From Corynebacterium camporealensis (GTDB lineage: Bacteria > Actinomycetota > Actinomycetes > Mycobacteriales > Mycobacteriaceae), in assembly GCF_000980815.1 (NCBI RefSeq), contig NZ_CP011311.1, forward strand, positions 726,571-790,570: DNA of 64,000 nucleotides, read 5' to 3'. Below, piece after piece: positions 1-10,544 of the stretch. Within the stretch, counting starts at the first letter, position 1; every line of letters begins with the position of its first letter. The notes below the pieces were generated by a model that had not been told where the DNA came from, searched no databases, and saw only the letters and a list, made by a program, of their open reading frames with translations. The position numbers and the translations under genes are program-made.

Positions 1-1255
<1,255 letters not shown>

Positions 1256-1407
1256 CCAAAACACCCAACCTACATGCGAAGGTAAACAAACAAAACAAGA
1301 TAACAATCGTCTGTAACCATTCAAGGGTTCATGGTTGTCGCGTCCACTATGCAGTATCTGACACAACACCCAACACAAGGGTGCGAGACTAGGATGTCTC
1401 AGAAGTT

Positions 1408-1528
1408 TGTCGGTGGTTCATAGCGGCAGGGAAACGCCCGGTACCCATTCCGAACCCGGAAGCTAAGCCTGCGTCGCGCTGATGGTACTGCACTCGGGAG
1501 GGTGTGGGAGAGTAAGTTACCGCCGACA
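1408..1528 (+). rRNA. 5S ribosomal RNA
   Basis: About 121 nt. The ends pair (tgtcggtgg with ccgccgaca), and the core holds the 5S signature 'cccattccgaacccggaag'. It follows the 23S gene by about 150 bases, as in a normal 16S-23S-5S operon. Ends are inferred from the terminal stem and may be off by a few bases. Confidence 0.95.
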
Positions 1529-1557
1529 CTAAACACACACATAACTCAATACGTCGT

Positions 1558-1604
1558 AGACGGCCGGTCTGAACACCACACGGTGTTCGGGCCGGCCGTC
1601 TTTT
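1558..1604 (+). terminator. rRNA operon terminator
   Basis: Long GC-rich hairpin (arms agacggccgg.../...ccggccgtct with a second inner stem gaacacc/ggtgttc) followed by TTTT, directly after 5S. This is a strong intrinsic terminator. The following 1605-1795 shows no gene or recognisable signal. Confidence 0.9.
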
Positions 1605-1795
1605 CGCAGTTTTAGATCCGCTTCAACTGGGGCTACTGCCGCAAGTTCCCGACGAATCCTTGGACTTTAGGGTCCTGGGATTGGCATGAGTTGTCAGGAA
1701 CTTTCACTTACAGTAATCGGATTCGGCCTTATGGCTGAGTTGTTAAAGCCACAGTGACTTTAAGTATCGGGGTACCTGGGTGGTGTGAAGGTAAA

Positions 1796-1823
1796 AGAAG
1801 AGCCGGTGCGGGGTGCACCGGCT
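1796..1823 (-). terminator. Terminator of the aminotransferase operon
   Basis: Perfect stem agccggtgc/gcaccggct with a 5-nt loop. Read on the minus strand it is followed by CTTCTTTTACC. It sits 16 bases beyond the stop codon of the minus-strand aminotransferase gene. Confidence 0.8.
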
Positions 1824-1838
1824 GGGGGGAGGAGGTCG

Positions 1839-2951
1839 TTAGGCGAGTAGTCGCTTGACGGCTTCTTTGAGGACGTCTGGTTGCTTGCAGAAGGCGAAGC
1901 GTACTTTGGTGTGCCAGGGTTCCGGCTCGTCGGTGAAGGCGGTCAGCGGGATGGCTGCAACACCTTTGGTTTCCGGTAGTTTGCGGCAGAACTCGTCGGC
2001 GTCTTGGTGGACGTCGGCGACGATGTAGTAGGTGCCGTTGGTATCAAAGATGTCGTAGCCGGCCTTGGTCAGTCCCACGGCGAGGATATCGTGGCACTCT
2101 TCGAGTTCTGTGACCATGTCTTTGAGCCAGTTGTCTTCTTCAGTAAGAGCATGGGCAACGGCGGGTTGGAATGGAGAACCAGAAACAAAGCTTAAGTACT
2201 GCTTGGCGGCGAGAACGCCTTCGAGGAGCTTAGGGTCAGCGATGGCCCAGCCGGTCTTCCAACCAGTGCAGGCGTAGCTCTTCGCAGCAGAAGAGACCTT
2301 GATGGTGCGGGTGTCCATTCCCGGGAGGGATTGGATGCTGACGTGTTCGCTGCCGAAGGTGAGGTGCTCATAGACTTCGTCGGCAAGCACGAGCAGGTCG
2401 TTGTCGACGCAGACACTCGCGAGGTCTTCCAGGGCTTCCCTAGTAAACACAGACCCGGTGGGGTTGTGCGGGGAGTTGATAACGACCATGGCGGTCTTAT
2501 CGGTAACAGCGCCCTTGATAGCGGGGACGTCGAGGTCCCAGGTGTTACCGACTTGCTTGAGAGGAACAGCAACGCGGGTAGCGCCAGCCAGGGCAGTGGC
2601 GGCGGCATAGGCGTCGTAATAAGGCTCAATCACGATGACTTCAGAGCCAGGTTCAACTAGTCCCAGGACGGAAGCGGCGATGGCTTCAGTCGCACCGGCG
2701 GTCACGGTGATGTGATCGTTTGGGACGTTGTAGTGCTGGGAGATGGCATCGATAAGCACGGGCTGCCCGCGCAGTGGAGGGTATTGGTTGTTGCCTTGGG
2801 CGATTTCCTCGCGGGCAATCTCCAGCATGCGTGGTGGGCCGTCCGAGTCAGGGAAGCCCTGGCCGAGGTTTACGGCATCGTGTTCTACGGCGAGGCGGGA
2901 ATAGGTCGTAAAGACGGTTTCGGTGAAGTCTTGGAGTCGTTTAACAGTCAT
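1839..2951 (-). CDS. PLP-dependent class I/II aminotransferase
   Basis: 370 residues, fold-type I aminotransferase. The N-terminal 'NLGQGFPDSDGP' is the substrate-entry motif of the family. 'NSPHNPTG' and 'ADEVYEHL' are cofactor-binding segments. The PLP-binding lysine is in 'SSAAKSYACTGWKTGWA'. The length is near the usual 380-400. The mycobacterial gene at the same position beside XPB has been annotated as a DapC-type N-succinyldiaminopimelate aminotransferase, but members of this family also act on methionine, kynurenine or glutamine, so the substrate is not assigned. The ATG directly abuts the stop codon of the upstream DUF3239 gene, so the two are probably co-translated. Confidence 0.9.
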   Translation of the reverse strand: MTVKRLQDFTETVFTTYSRLAVEHDAVNLGQGFPDSDGPPRMLEIAREEIAQGNNQYPPLRGQPVLIDAISQHYNVPNDHITVTAGATEAIAASVLGLVEPGSEVIVIEPYYDAYAAATALAGATRVAVPLKQVGNTWDLDVPAIKGAVTDKTAMVVINSPHNPTGSVFTREALEDLASVCVDNDLLVLADEVYEHLTFGSEHVSIQSLPGMDTRTIKVSSAAKSYACTGWKTGWAIADPKLLEGVLAAKQYLSFVSGSPFQPAVAHALTEEDNWLKDMVTELEECHDILAVGLTKAGYDIFDTNGTYYIVADVHQDADEFCRKLPETKGVAAIPLTAFTDEPEPWHTKVRFAFCKQPDVLKEAVKRLLA

Positions 2952-3593
2952 TTAGAGCACCAGCAGATCGTATCGAGTGGCCTTGACGTCATTGAGGCGC
3001 TTGCGGGCACGCTCCAAGCGATTCCACTGGTCATCAGGGACGGCCTTACGAGCAATGGTGACAGTTTCAGCATCCGGGGTACCCCATGCGATAGGCATTG
3101 GGGTGATTTGCTGCCAATGGTCAGAACCTTTGGTCGAGCGCTGACCAGATACTGCAGCGACCGGAATCTTGGTACCCACGGTGCGCTTGCGCAGGCCCGG
3201 GATGCGGGAGACAGTACGCAGGCATGCGCCCCAGCGAGGCGGGAGGTTCGGGTCCACATTGGTGTTGACCAGAGCCATGAGCACCATGTCGCGCTCGTTG
3301 ACCTCAGCGATTACTGCCGGGGCGAGCGGGTAGGTGTCGTAAAGCTCCTGTGCGGTACCGACCTTACGGGAGGCAACTACGCCGATGATGGCGACGATAA
3401 TGCCAAACAGGATCATGCCCAGGCCAATGGTGAAGGCCCAGGCGGCGTCTACTCCCATCCACAGCGCGGCACCGCCGACTACGAGGAGCAGTCCGAGTAC
3501 TAGACCGGAGTTCCGCAAGCGCGCAGAGTCGCGCAGGAGTTCGTTGTTCTTCTTCGCAAAGGCCTCATCGACCTCAAACTTAAAAATCTTCAT
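2952..3593 (-). CDS. DUF3239-type membrane protein
   Basis: 213 residues. A charged N-terminus of about 27 residues is followed by two hydrophobic helices (about 29-48 and 52-73), then a soluble domain. The helix pair and the following 'YDTYPLAPAVIAEV' and 'LMALVNTNVDPNLPPRWGA' segments fit the DUF3239 family, common in Corynebacterium and of unknown function. It lies four bases downstream of the XPB gene and abuts the aminotransferase. The role is unknown and the family assignment is from memory of the sequence pattern. Confidence 0.75.
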   Translation of the reverse strand: MKIFKFEVDEAFAKKNNELLRDSARLRNSGLVLGLLLVVGGAALWMGVDAAWAFTIGLGMILFGIIVAIIGVVASRKVGTAQELYDTYPLAPAVIAEVNERDMVLMALVNTNVDPNLPPRWGACLRTVSRIPGLRKRTVGTKIPVAAVSGQRSTKGSDHWQQITPMPIAWGTPDAETVTIARKAVPDDQWNRLERARKRLNDVKATRYDLLVL

Positions 3594-3597
3594 CAGG

Positions 3598-5229
3598 TCA
3601 CAAGTCTACTGCGTCCACCAGGCGATACGCATAACCTTGTTCGGCCAAAAAGCGTTGGCGGTGCAATGCGTACTCTGCATCGATGGAATCGCGCGTGACC
3701 AGCGTATAAAAGGCTGCTTCGCGTCCATCAGCCTTCGGGCGCAGTAGGCGGCCAAGTCGTTGTGCTTCTTCTTGACGGGAGCCAAAGGAACCAGAGACCT
3801 GGATGGCCAGGGCTGCTTCGGGTAGGTCGATGGAGAAGTTTGCGACCTTGGAAACCACCAACGTGTTGAGCTCACCGGCGCGGAATTGGCTAAAGAGCTT
3901 CTCGCGGCGGGTAGTCGAGGTGCGCCCGTCGATAACTGGTGCGCCGGTATGCTCTCCGATTTCTTCCAACTGATCGACGTAGGCACCAATGATGAGTGCC
4001 TGTTGGCCCTTGTGTTGCTCGAGCAGCTTATCGACGCACGCCAGCTTCGCACTTGCCGATGCCGCCAGGCGATAGCGTTCCCTAGTTTCGGCGGTTGCGT
4101 AGATCATGCGCTCGTCGGGCGTCATATCCACGCGGACCTCGACGCAGTCAGCGGTGGCGATGTAGCCGGCAGATTCCAGTTCCTTCCAGGGCGCGTCGTA
4201 GCGCTTGGGGCCGATAAGGGAGAAGACATCGCCTTCGCAGCCGTCCTCGCGAACGAGGGTGGCGGTCAGTCCTAGTCGGCGACGGGACTGCAGGTCTGAG
4301 GTAAGTCGGAAGACCGGTGCGGGAAGCAGGTGGACTTCGTCGTAGATAATAAGGCCCCAGTCGCGGGAGTCGAAGAGTTCGAGTGCGCGGTATTCGCCCT
4401 TCGTTTTACGAGTAACGACCTGGTACGTGGCGATGGTGACCGGCTTGATTTCCTTCTTCTCACCGGAGTATTCGCCAATTTCTTGTTCGGTGAGACTTGT
4501 ACGGCGCAGGAGTTCGTCGCGCCACTGACGACCAGCGACGGTGTTGGTGACCAAGATGAGAGTGGTGGATTGAGCCTTGGCCATGGCGGCGGCGCCCACC
4601 AGGGTCTTGCCGGCACCACACGGCAGAACCACAACGCCGGAACCGCCAGCCCAGAAGGAATCCGCGGCTTGGGTTTGATAGTCGCGCAGTTCCCAACCGG
4701 ACTCATCGAGAGAAATGGGGTGGGCTTCGCCATCGATGTAACCGGCGAGGTCTTCTGCAGGCCAGCCCACCTTGAGCAATTCTTGTTTGAGTCGTCCACG
4801 CTCTGAAGGTGGCACGGCAAAGGTTTGATCGTCGATGCGCTGGCCGAGCATCTCGCCGATCTTTTTGTGACGGCGTAGCTCTTCCAAGATGGCAGGTTCT
4901 GCAGAATCAAGGACTAAGCCATAGGCCGGATGGGCTTGGAGGCGAACGCGGCCGTAGCGGGACATGGTCTCGGCGACATCGATAAGCAGTGCTTGGGGCA
5001 CGGGGAAGCGGGAGTAGCGCTCGAGGACATCGACGACCTGCTCGGCATCGAAACCAGCAGCGCGGGCATTCCACAGCGCGAGGGGAGTAATCCGGTAGGT
5101 GTGGATGTGCTCCGGGGCGCGCTCGAGCTCTGCGAAGGGAGCAAGCGCCAGGCGTGCCTCTGCGGCCTGCTCATGGTCGACCTCGAGCAGGACAGTCTTA
5201 TCCGATTGGACGATCAGCGGGCCGGGCAT
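3598..5229 (-). CDS. XPB/Ssl2-type DNA repair helicase
   Basis: 543 residues, superfamily 2 ATP-dependent 3'-5' DNA helicase of the bacterial XPB family. An N-terminal damage-recognition-like domain (about 1-185) precedes the motor. Walker A 'LPCGAGKTL' is near residue 205, the DEVH box is in 'IIYDEVHLLPAP', motif III is 'LGLTATLVREDG' and motif VI is 'QRLGRLLRPK'. Mycobacterial homologues (Ercc3) unwind DNA in vitro. The in vivo bacterial role is unsettled; nucleotide-excision repair is assumed by analogy with eukaryotic TFIIH. The ATG overlaps the upstream stop as TAATG, giving translational coupling to the helicase-associated gene. Confidence 0.95.
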   Translation of the reverse strand: MPGPLIVQSDKTVLLEVDHEQAAEARLALAPFAELERAPEHIHTYRITPLALWNARAAGFDAEQVVDVLERYSRFPVPQALLIDVAETMSRYGRVRLQAHPAYGLVLDSAEPAILEELRRHKKIGEMLGQRIDDQTFAVPPSERGRLKQELLKVGWPAEDLAGYIDGEAHPISLDESGWELRDYQTQAADSFWAGGSGVVVLPCGAGKTLVGAAAMAKAQSTTLILVTNTVAGRQWRDELLRRTSLTEQEIGEYSGEKKEIKPVTIATYQVVTRKTKGEYRALELFDSRDWGLIIYDEVHLLPAPVFRLTSDLQSRRRLGLTATLVREDGCEGDVFSLIGPKRYDAPWKELESAGYIATADCVEVRVDMTPDERMIYATAETRERYRLAASASAKLACVDKLLEQHKGQQALIIGAYVDQLEEIGEHTGAPVIDGRTSTTRREKLFSQFRAGELNTLVVSKVANFSIDLPEAALAIQVSGSFGSRQEEAQRLGRLLRPKADGREAAFYTLVTRDSIDAEYALHRQRFLAEQGYAYRLVDAVDL

Positions 5230-7040
5230 TAGTCCTCCTTCAGCTCAACGCTGGTGATGCGGTGCAGTGGAAATCGCAGCGTAGCACCATCGGCAGTGTG
5301 CGCGTCTACTTGGCCACCGCTGACCGACAGTGGGGTGACCGTCCGGAACTGGGTTTCCCCATTTTTGTTGGCATAACCGATGCGCACCTCGCGCTGGCCG
5401 CGGGCGGCAGCTTGCACGAGGTCCAAATCTACCTCGGCAGGCGCCGGCGCATTGGAGCGGCGGATGGCCTGGACTGCTGCAGTGATATCGGGTGCAGGCT
5501 TCGTACGCCGCGGTGAGGGCGTCGGCACGGTCGCTGGCTCGGGTGCGACATTGAGGCTGGCACCGCTGGCATCCTCGGCAGCAGGGGAGAAGCCGGCCTC
5601 GCGCAAGGCGTTGAGTAGTCGTGCCGTTGGCATATCCGAGATAGCTACGGTATCTGCTAGACGACGCAGCTCCGGAAGCGCATGGCACGCCATTTCCAGT
5701 AGCGCGGGGTCTTGGGAACGCAGATAGGACAGCGCTGGACCTGCACGCAGGGTGCCGTGGCGCTGGGAAACTTCGTCGATGTAATAGCTAACCGTCTGCG
5801 GCACCTCGGGTGAGTGAGTTGTGAAGAACTCGTGGATTTCGGCGGCGGTGTAGCCGTAGTCGAAACCGCGGCGCAGCGAGGCTTCGCTAATGCGGTACAC
5901 GCTGGCCAGACCGGGTGATTCCAAGTCAGCTACGGCTTCGAGCTGTTTGTGGATCTCAGCTGGCAGGGGACCAGGAACCAGCACAGTCATGTCATTTTGC
6001 ATGATGAAGCCGTTGACGGTTTCTGGAGTTAAGCGCGGTGCGGCGTCGACTCCTTCCAACAAGATGGCAGTGGGACGCCCTTGTGCCACGGCACCAATCC
6101 ACTCGGCTTCCTCGCGCAGGCCCTCGATAATTTCCGGAGGGGTGAGTGCGGCAAAGATAGGGGAGGCGAAAGCGAGATCCTCGCGGAACTGCTCAGGGCT
6201 AAGCGCCTCAGCAGAATGGGCGTAGACGGCTAAGACCGTGCGTCGATATGCCACCAGCTGTGGGTGCTGTAGTTGTGGGGAGAGAATCTTCTCTTCTCCC
6301 CAGGGGATCCAATGGGAGTGCTTCCAGCCTTCCAGTAGATGCTGCCATTGCTCGCCAAGTTCTAAGTCAAGCCAGTCCTGGGCTGCTTCGGTGGGAGCCA
6401 GGTAGTTGCCCTCAAAGCTTTCCGGTTCACCGCGTCCCAACAGACGTGCGCCGAGGCCGAGGCACAGAAGGTGGCGGAGGTGGGCATCGGAAAGCTGTAG
6501 CTCCTTCGCCAACTGGCTGGCAGGCCGCACACCTAAAGTCTTGTCCTTGAGCAATTCCTTGGGATTATCGCCTAAGGAGGAAAGCACGCGCTGCATATCG
6601 CGCACCACGGCCAAGCCTGCGGCGGCACCCGCATCATCAACGGACTTCTCCGCAGTAGGGGTGCCCTGGCGACCGGAAGGTTCCGGGTTCAGCTCCAGCT
6701 GGGGAAGAGCTGGCATGACTTCTTTGGGGATCATGACCTCCCCGAAAGCCAGGCCACGTTCCTTCAACTGCGCGGTGATGTCTGGCTGGGTGTCGGTGAC
6801 CTCTTCGAGTTCGCCGCCTCGTTCTGCGATATCCCGCAGAGCGGCCAACTGGGCAGCATTGCAGCGCGCTAAGGCACGGCTAATCGAGTTGCGCAGCAGC
6901 AAACGCGTGGACAAAGGGGCAATGCCCGGGGGAGGTGGAACGGCTGCATCGGGACGATGACGAAGCAGAGTTTCGAGCTCTTCATCGCTGTGTTGGCTAA
7001 GCCACGTGCGAAAATGCGGACGGTGTGACGAATTGGTCAT
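5229..7040 (-). CDS. Helicase-associated (XPB partner-type) protein
   Basis: About 603 residues from the ATG at 7040; an in-frame TTG at 7052 would add four. It is a large soluble protein with no Walker motifs, of the type annotated as helicase-associated / Helicase_C_3 and found immediately upstream of XPB across actinobacteria (Rv0862c position in M. tuberculosis). The C-terminal part after a Pro-rich linker (about residue 510) ends in a small WYL-like beta domain ('VDLDLVQAAARGQREVRIGYANKNG', split over the 18-residue limit: key residues R, I, Y, N). The one-base TAATG overlap with the helicase gene suggests a complex. The molecular function is inferred from context only. Confidence 0.8.
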   Translation of the reverse strand: MTNSSHRPHFRTWLSQHSDEELETLLRHRPDAAVPPPPGIAPLSTRLLLRNSISRALARCNAAQLAALRDIAERGGELEEVTDTQPDITAQLKERGLAFGEVMIPKEVMPALPQLELNPEPSGRQGTPTAEKSVDDAGAAAGLAVVRDMQRVLSSLGDNPKELLKDKTLGVRPASQLAKELQLSDAHLRHLLCLGLGARLLGRGEPESFEGNYLAPTEAAQDWLDLELGEQWQHLLEGWKHSHWIPWGEEKILSPQLQHPQLVAYRRTVLAVYAHSAEALSPEQFREDLAFASPIFAALTPPEIIEGLREEAEWIGAVAQGRPTAILLEGVDAAPRLTPETVNGFIMQNDMTVLVPGPLPAEIHKQLEAVADLESPGLASVYRISEASLRRGFDYGYTAAEIHEFFTTHSPEVPQTVSYYIDEVSQRHGTLRAGPALSYLRSQDPALLEMACHALPELRRLADTVAISDMPTARLLNALREAGFSPAAEDASGASLNVAPEPATVPTPSPRRTKPAPDITAAVQAIRRSNAPAPAEVDLDLVQAAARGQREVRIGYANKNGETQFRTVTPLSVSGGQVDAHTADGATLRFPLHRITSVELKED

Positions 7041-7106
7041 GATGGGGTTCAAGTTTAGTTCCCAAACGAGTTACTTTTTGTTGCGGGTTTTGGAATAATA
7101 GGGGCT

Positions 7107-7292
7107 ATGTCGAATGAGAAGAAGGGCTTCGTATCCCCGGCTTGGCCGAAGAACGAACATCGCGAGCATGCAATCACTGAAATCTCTGCACCGTTTGCGG
7201 GCGCATCCAGCCCCTTCGGCGATGACCTGGTGCTGCCAATTCCAGCTGAGAAGCTGAATTACGTGCACCCATACACTCGCATCAACCGCTAA
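7107..7292 (+). CDS. Conserved small corynebacterial protein
   Basis: 61 residues, basic/acidic mixed, no signal peptide or membrane helix. The C-terminus 'AEKLNYVHPYTRINR' and the central 'ASSPFGDDLVLP' look conserved rather than random, and codon use matches the neighbours. An AATAAT -10-like hexamer ends eight bases before the ATG and no Shine-Dalgarno is visible, so the mRNA is probably leaderless. It is divergent from the helicase-associated gene and closed by its own terminator. I do not recognise a domain. A homologous small ORF occurs at this place in C. glutamicum as far as I recall. Confidence 0.7.
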   Translation: MSNEKKGFVSPAWPKNEHREHAITEISAPFAGASSPFGDDLVLPIPAEKLNYVHPYTRINR

Positions 7293-7327
7293 AACCGGTT
7301 AGCGGGGTCGGCTGAGGCCACCCAGCC

Positions 7328-7361
7328 AGGGGGAGGACAATTGTGCGGTCCTCCCCCTTTT
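7328..7361 (+). terminator. Terminator of the small gene
   Basis: Stem agggggaggac/gtcctccccct with a 9-nt loop followed by TTTT. It lies 36 bases after the stop of the 61-residue protein gene. Confidence 0.9.
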
Positions 7362-7367
7362 AGCGAT

Positions 7368-7410
7368 CGTTGGTAGAGGGAGTTACCAACGTTGGTTGTG
7401 GGTGCCAACG
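7368..7410. repeat. Two overlapping inverted repeats
   Basis: cgttggta/taccaacg (7368-7375 and 7384-7391) is immediately followed by cgttgg/ccaacg (7390-7395 and 7405-7410), sharing the middle arm. Neither is followed by a T-run. It lies between two converging transcription units. Confidence 0.6.
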
Positions 7411-7440
7411 AACGGGGTGGAGAAGTATCCCACGATCAGC

Positions 7441-7475
7441 AAAGCGCCGAGAGGAAATCCTCCCGGCGCTTTCTT
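7441..7475. terminator. rpf1 hairpin terminator (bidirectional)
   Basis: Stem aaagcgccg-gagga/tcctc-cggcgcttt, 14-15 bp, just beyond the rpf1 stop on the minus strand. The T-run is on the plus-strand side (tttcttta) as well as in the arm. Confidence 0.75.
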
Positions 7476-7484
7476 TATGCCTTA

Positions 7485-8277
<793 letters not shown>

Positions 8278-8342
8278 CTAAGGGCACGGTTTGGTGCATG
8301 GTGTTACTGGTGTGTTCAAGTTTTACCAGGTCACAGCGTAAA

Positions 8343-8358
8343 TGTGAGTTACATCACG
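8343..8358. promoter_or_regulatory. GlxR (CRP-type) binding site
   Basis: tgtga-gttaca-tcacg matches the TGTGA-N6-TCACA consensus at 9 of 10 defined positions. It lies in the 376-bp rpf1/cspB divergent intergenic region, 121 bases before the cspB start codon and 241 bases before that of rpf1. Confidence 0.65.
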
Positions 8359-8478
8359 CATGTTATAGTTGTTGTTACTGTGACTTTGTAGGGACTCAAG
8401 CTTTGGATTTTTGAACAGTCCGTCTATGCTTGTTCTTTCGTTTCTTATCCCCGGGCAGACAGAAAAGAGGAAGTGCGC

Positions 8479-8862
8479 ATGCCAATCGGTAAAGTCAGGT
8501 GGTATGACGCGGACAAGGGGTTCGGTTTTGTCAGCAACCCCGGCAGCGAAGACGTCTACGTTGGCCGTAACGTGCTGCCCGAGGGCGTCGACGAACTGGT
8601 CCAGGGCCAGCGTATCGAATTCGATTTCGCAGCCGCGCGCCGCGGTCCGCAGGCACTGCGCGTGAAGATCCTAGAGACCCCACGCCGCCGCAACACCCCA
8701 TCGCGCAAGCCAGAAGAACTGGGCAGCATGCTCTCTGACGTCATGACGATGCTCGAGCACCACGTCCAGCCGTCCTTGAGCAAGGGCCGCTACCCAGACC
8801 GCAAGACCGGCCGCCAGGTAGCAAGCATCCTGCGTGCCATCGCAAAGAATTTAGATAGCTAA
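8479..8862 (+). CDS. cspB: Cold-shock domain protein CspB
   Basis: 127 residues from the ATG at 8479. An in-frame GTG two codons earlier is less likely because AGAGGAAG is best spaced for the ATG. Residues 1-66 form a cold-shock domain ('GKVRWYDADKGFGFVSNP' carries the RNP1 nucleic-acid-binding motif; the RNP2-equivalent is 'DVYVGRNVL'). The C-terminal half is a basic helical extension typical of the long corynebacterial/mycobacterial CspB, about twice a canonical Csp. It binds RNA or ssDNA. It sits divergent from rpf1, as in C. glutamicum. Confidence 0.93.
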   Translation: MPIGKVRWYDADKGFGFVSNPGSEDVYVGRNVLPEGVDELVQGQRIEFDFAAARRGPQALRVKILETPRRRNTPSRKPEELGSMLSDVMTMLEHHVQPSLSKGRYPDRKTGRQVASILRAIAKNLDS

Positions 8863-8928
8863 AAGCGCGGGCCATAAAGCCCACGCTTCAAACAAATAGC
8901 GCCGCTCCTGTAGGGGAGCGGCGCTTTC
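8863..8928. terminator. Double hairpin terminator after cspB
   Basis: A weak hairpin (aaagcgcgggc/gcccacgctt, 8863-8889) is followed by a strong one (agcgccgctcc/ggagcggcgct, 8898-8924) with TTTCTGTTTT on the plus strand. Read on the minus strand, the second can also end the converging DUF2771 gene. Confidence 0.85.
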
Positions 8929-8983
8929 TGTTTTGCTGGACGCAGTCGTTGTAAGGCGGCGTCCGCTGGTCGACAGCGTCCGT

Positions 8984-9655
8984 TTATTCGGTGGCGTCTT
9001 CGGCGTTGTCCGCGTTTTCTTCTGCTGCTTCCTGGGCTGCTTCTTCGGCGGCCTTGGCAGCTTCTTCTTGGTCCTCTTCAGACATGGTGGACAGCGACCA
9101 GACGGTGCTAAATGGGGTTTCTTCTTCAGACATGGTGGACAGCGACCAGACGGTGCTAAATGGGGTTTCTTCGCCGTTGTCGTCGGTGCCGACCATGAGT
9201 GCGGAGACTTCGACGACCATCAGGCGTGGGCGTTCACCGGTGGAAGCTTCAATCGGGTCGACAGAGCCTGGAATTTCGACGAAGTCGGTGTCGTAACCGC
9301 CGTGGACGGTCTCATCATTGGCAGCCGGATCATCGTAGATGGTCAGTACCTTCCACTCGTGATCGTGGATGGCTTCCGGGATATCGAGGCGCAGGGTCTC
9401 GTCTTCGCCGACGATGAGGTTAGGAACCTCGCCTTCGGGGCATTCCACGCCCGGCTGGCAGACCAGGTACGGCGAGATTTCCTTGCTCTCGTCACCGACG
9501 CTGGCAGTAATGGAGACCTCTTGTGGCTCCGGGCCGGGACGGGAGTTCCACCAGTTCTGAAAGACTACGACGCCGACCACGATGATCACCACGGCGATGA
9601 TCAGTGCGAGGATCTGCAGCAGCGACCTTTTCCTTGCTTCCTTGCGCGTTGCCAT
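8984..9655 (-). CDS. DUF2771-type exported/membrane-anchored protein
   Basis: 223 residues. A basic N-terminus 'MATRKEARKRS' and one hydrophobic helix (about 12-32) anchor it. The extracytoplasmic domain (about 35-165) contains two Cys ('YLVCQPGVECPEGEVP') and the pattern I associate with DUF2771, a family of unknown function located beside cspB in Corynebacterium. The C-terminus is an Ala/Glu-rich, probably helical tail. Residues 166-197 contain 16 codons duplicated in tandem (TPFSTVWSLSTMSEEE-like), caused by an exact 48-bp repeat. It lies 11 bases downstream of the cyclotransferase gene and probably forms an operon with it. Confidence 0.75.
   Translation of the reverse strand: MATRKEARKRSLLQILALIIAVVIIVVGVVVFQNWWNSRPGPEPQEVSITASVGDESKEISPYLVCQPGVECPEGEVPNLIVGEDETLRLDIPEAIHDHEWKVLTIYDDPAANDETVHGGYDTDFVEIPGSVDPIEASTGERPRLMVVEVSALMVGTDDNGEETPFSTVWSLSTMSEEETPFSTVWSLSTMSEEDQEEAAKAAEEAAQEAAEENADNAEDATE
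9075..9170. repeat. Perfect 48-bp tandem duplication
   Basis: Bases 9075-9122 and 9123-9170 are identical over all 48 positions and in frame (16 codons) with the DUF2771 gene, so the protein is lengthened without a frameshift. The absence of any mismatch indicates a recent event. Confidence 0.95.
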
Positions 9656-9666
9656 AGGTAAAAACC

Positions 9667-10524
9667 TTACTCGAAGCTCACTTTGTAGATGTCATCCCAC
9701 CGCTTGCCGGTAATCCAGAACTCATCGGTGCCAGGAATGTGGGCAATGCCGTTGAGCACATCGTTGGGATCGGTATAAGCAGACTTATCGATGTCGCCAG
9801 TATTAATTAGTGCAGTAATCGCACCGGTATCGGGATCGATGCGGATGATGGAGTCATCCATCCACACGTTGGCGTAGACCTCGCCATCGACGCACTCCAG
9901 CTCATTGATGTTATCGACAGGATCACCAGCCATGGTGACTTCCACTGGGGCGCTGACTTCGTCGAAGGTGTCTGGATTCACGAAGCGGAGGTTGGAGGTG
10001 CCATCGGAAAGCGCGAGCTTATCGCCCAGAGAACACAAGCCCCAGCCTTCGCCGTCGTAGTCCGCGCGAGCAGTTTCTTCGAAGGTCTCTGCGTCGTAGC
10101 GCACGGCGGTGCCGGCTTTCCAGGTCAGCTGCCAAATGGAGCCTTCGTGCTGAGTAATACCTTCACCGAAGAATTCCGGGTCCATATCGACAGACTGGGA
10201 GGTGGTTTCCTCACCGGGAGTAAATCGGTAAAGTCCGGAATCACCGTACTGGCCCGTGCCCAACAACAGGTCGCCGTTGTCATCGACTTCGAGGCCTTGG
10301 ACGAAGGCATCATCGGGAAGCGGCACCGTATCAATGACGCGGGCGTTGAGCTGCTCGATATCCTCGGCGCTGGTGGCCGCCTGTTCGGTTGAAGCAACGT
10401 CCGTTGCTTCGACGGCCCCGTCGTTAGCGTTGTTGGCGGATTGTTCAGTGGAACAGGCCGTCAACGCGAGGGAGGCGGCGGTCAGGCCAGCGGACAACTT
10501 CAATAGAGAACCCATGTACTGCAT
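9667..10524 (-). CDS. Glutaminyl-peptide cyclotransferase, lipoprotein
   Basis: 285 residues; an ATG three codons downstream (10515) is an equally good start. The signal peptide ends in lipobox 'LTAC', giving an acylated Cys. The mature part is a five-bladed propeller of the plant/bacterial-type glutamine cyclotransferase: 'VPLPDDAFVQGLEV', 'LTWKAGTAVRYDAETFE', 'WGLCSLGDKLALSDGTSNL', 'NELECVDGEVYANVWMDDSI' and 'DVLNGIAHIPGTDEFWITGKRWD' are family landmarks. The family cyclises N-terminal Gln to pyroglutamate. The enzyme is predicted on the outer face of the cytoplasmic membrane. Only 20 bases separate it from the divergent DUF3027 gene. Confidence 0.88.
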   Translation of the reverse strand: MQYMGSLLKLSAGLTAASLALTACSTEQSANNANDGAVEATDVASTEQAATSAEDIEQLNARVIDTVPLPDDAFVQGLEVDDNGDLLLGTGQYGDSGLYRFTPGEETTSQSVDMDPEFFGEGITQHEGSIWQLTWKAGTAVRYDAETFEETARADYDGEGWGLCSLGDKLALSDGTSNLRFVNPDTFDEVSAPVEVTMAGDPVDNINELECVDGEVYANVWMDDSIIRIDPDTGAITALINTGDIDKSAYTDPNDVLNGIAHIPGTDEFWITGKRWDDIYKVSFE

Positions 10525-10544
10525 TGTGCACGATGTGTTGAATA

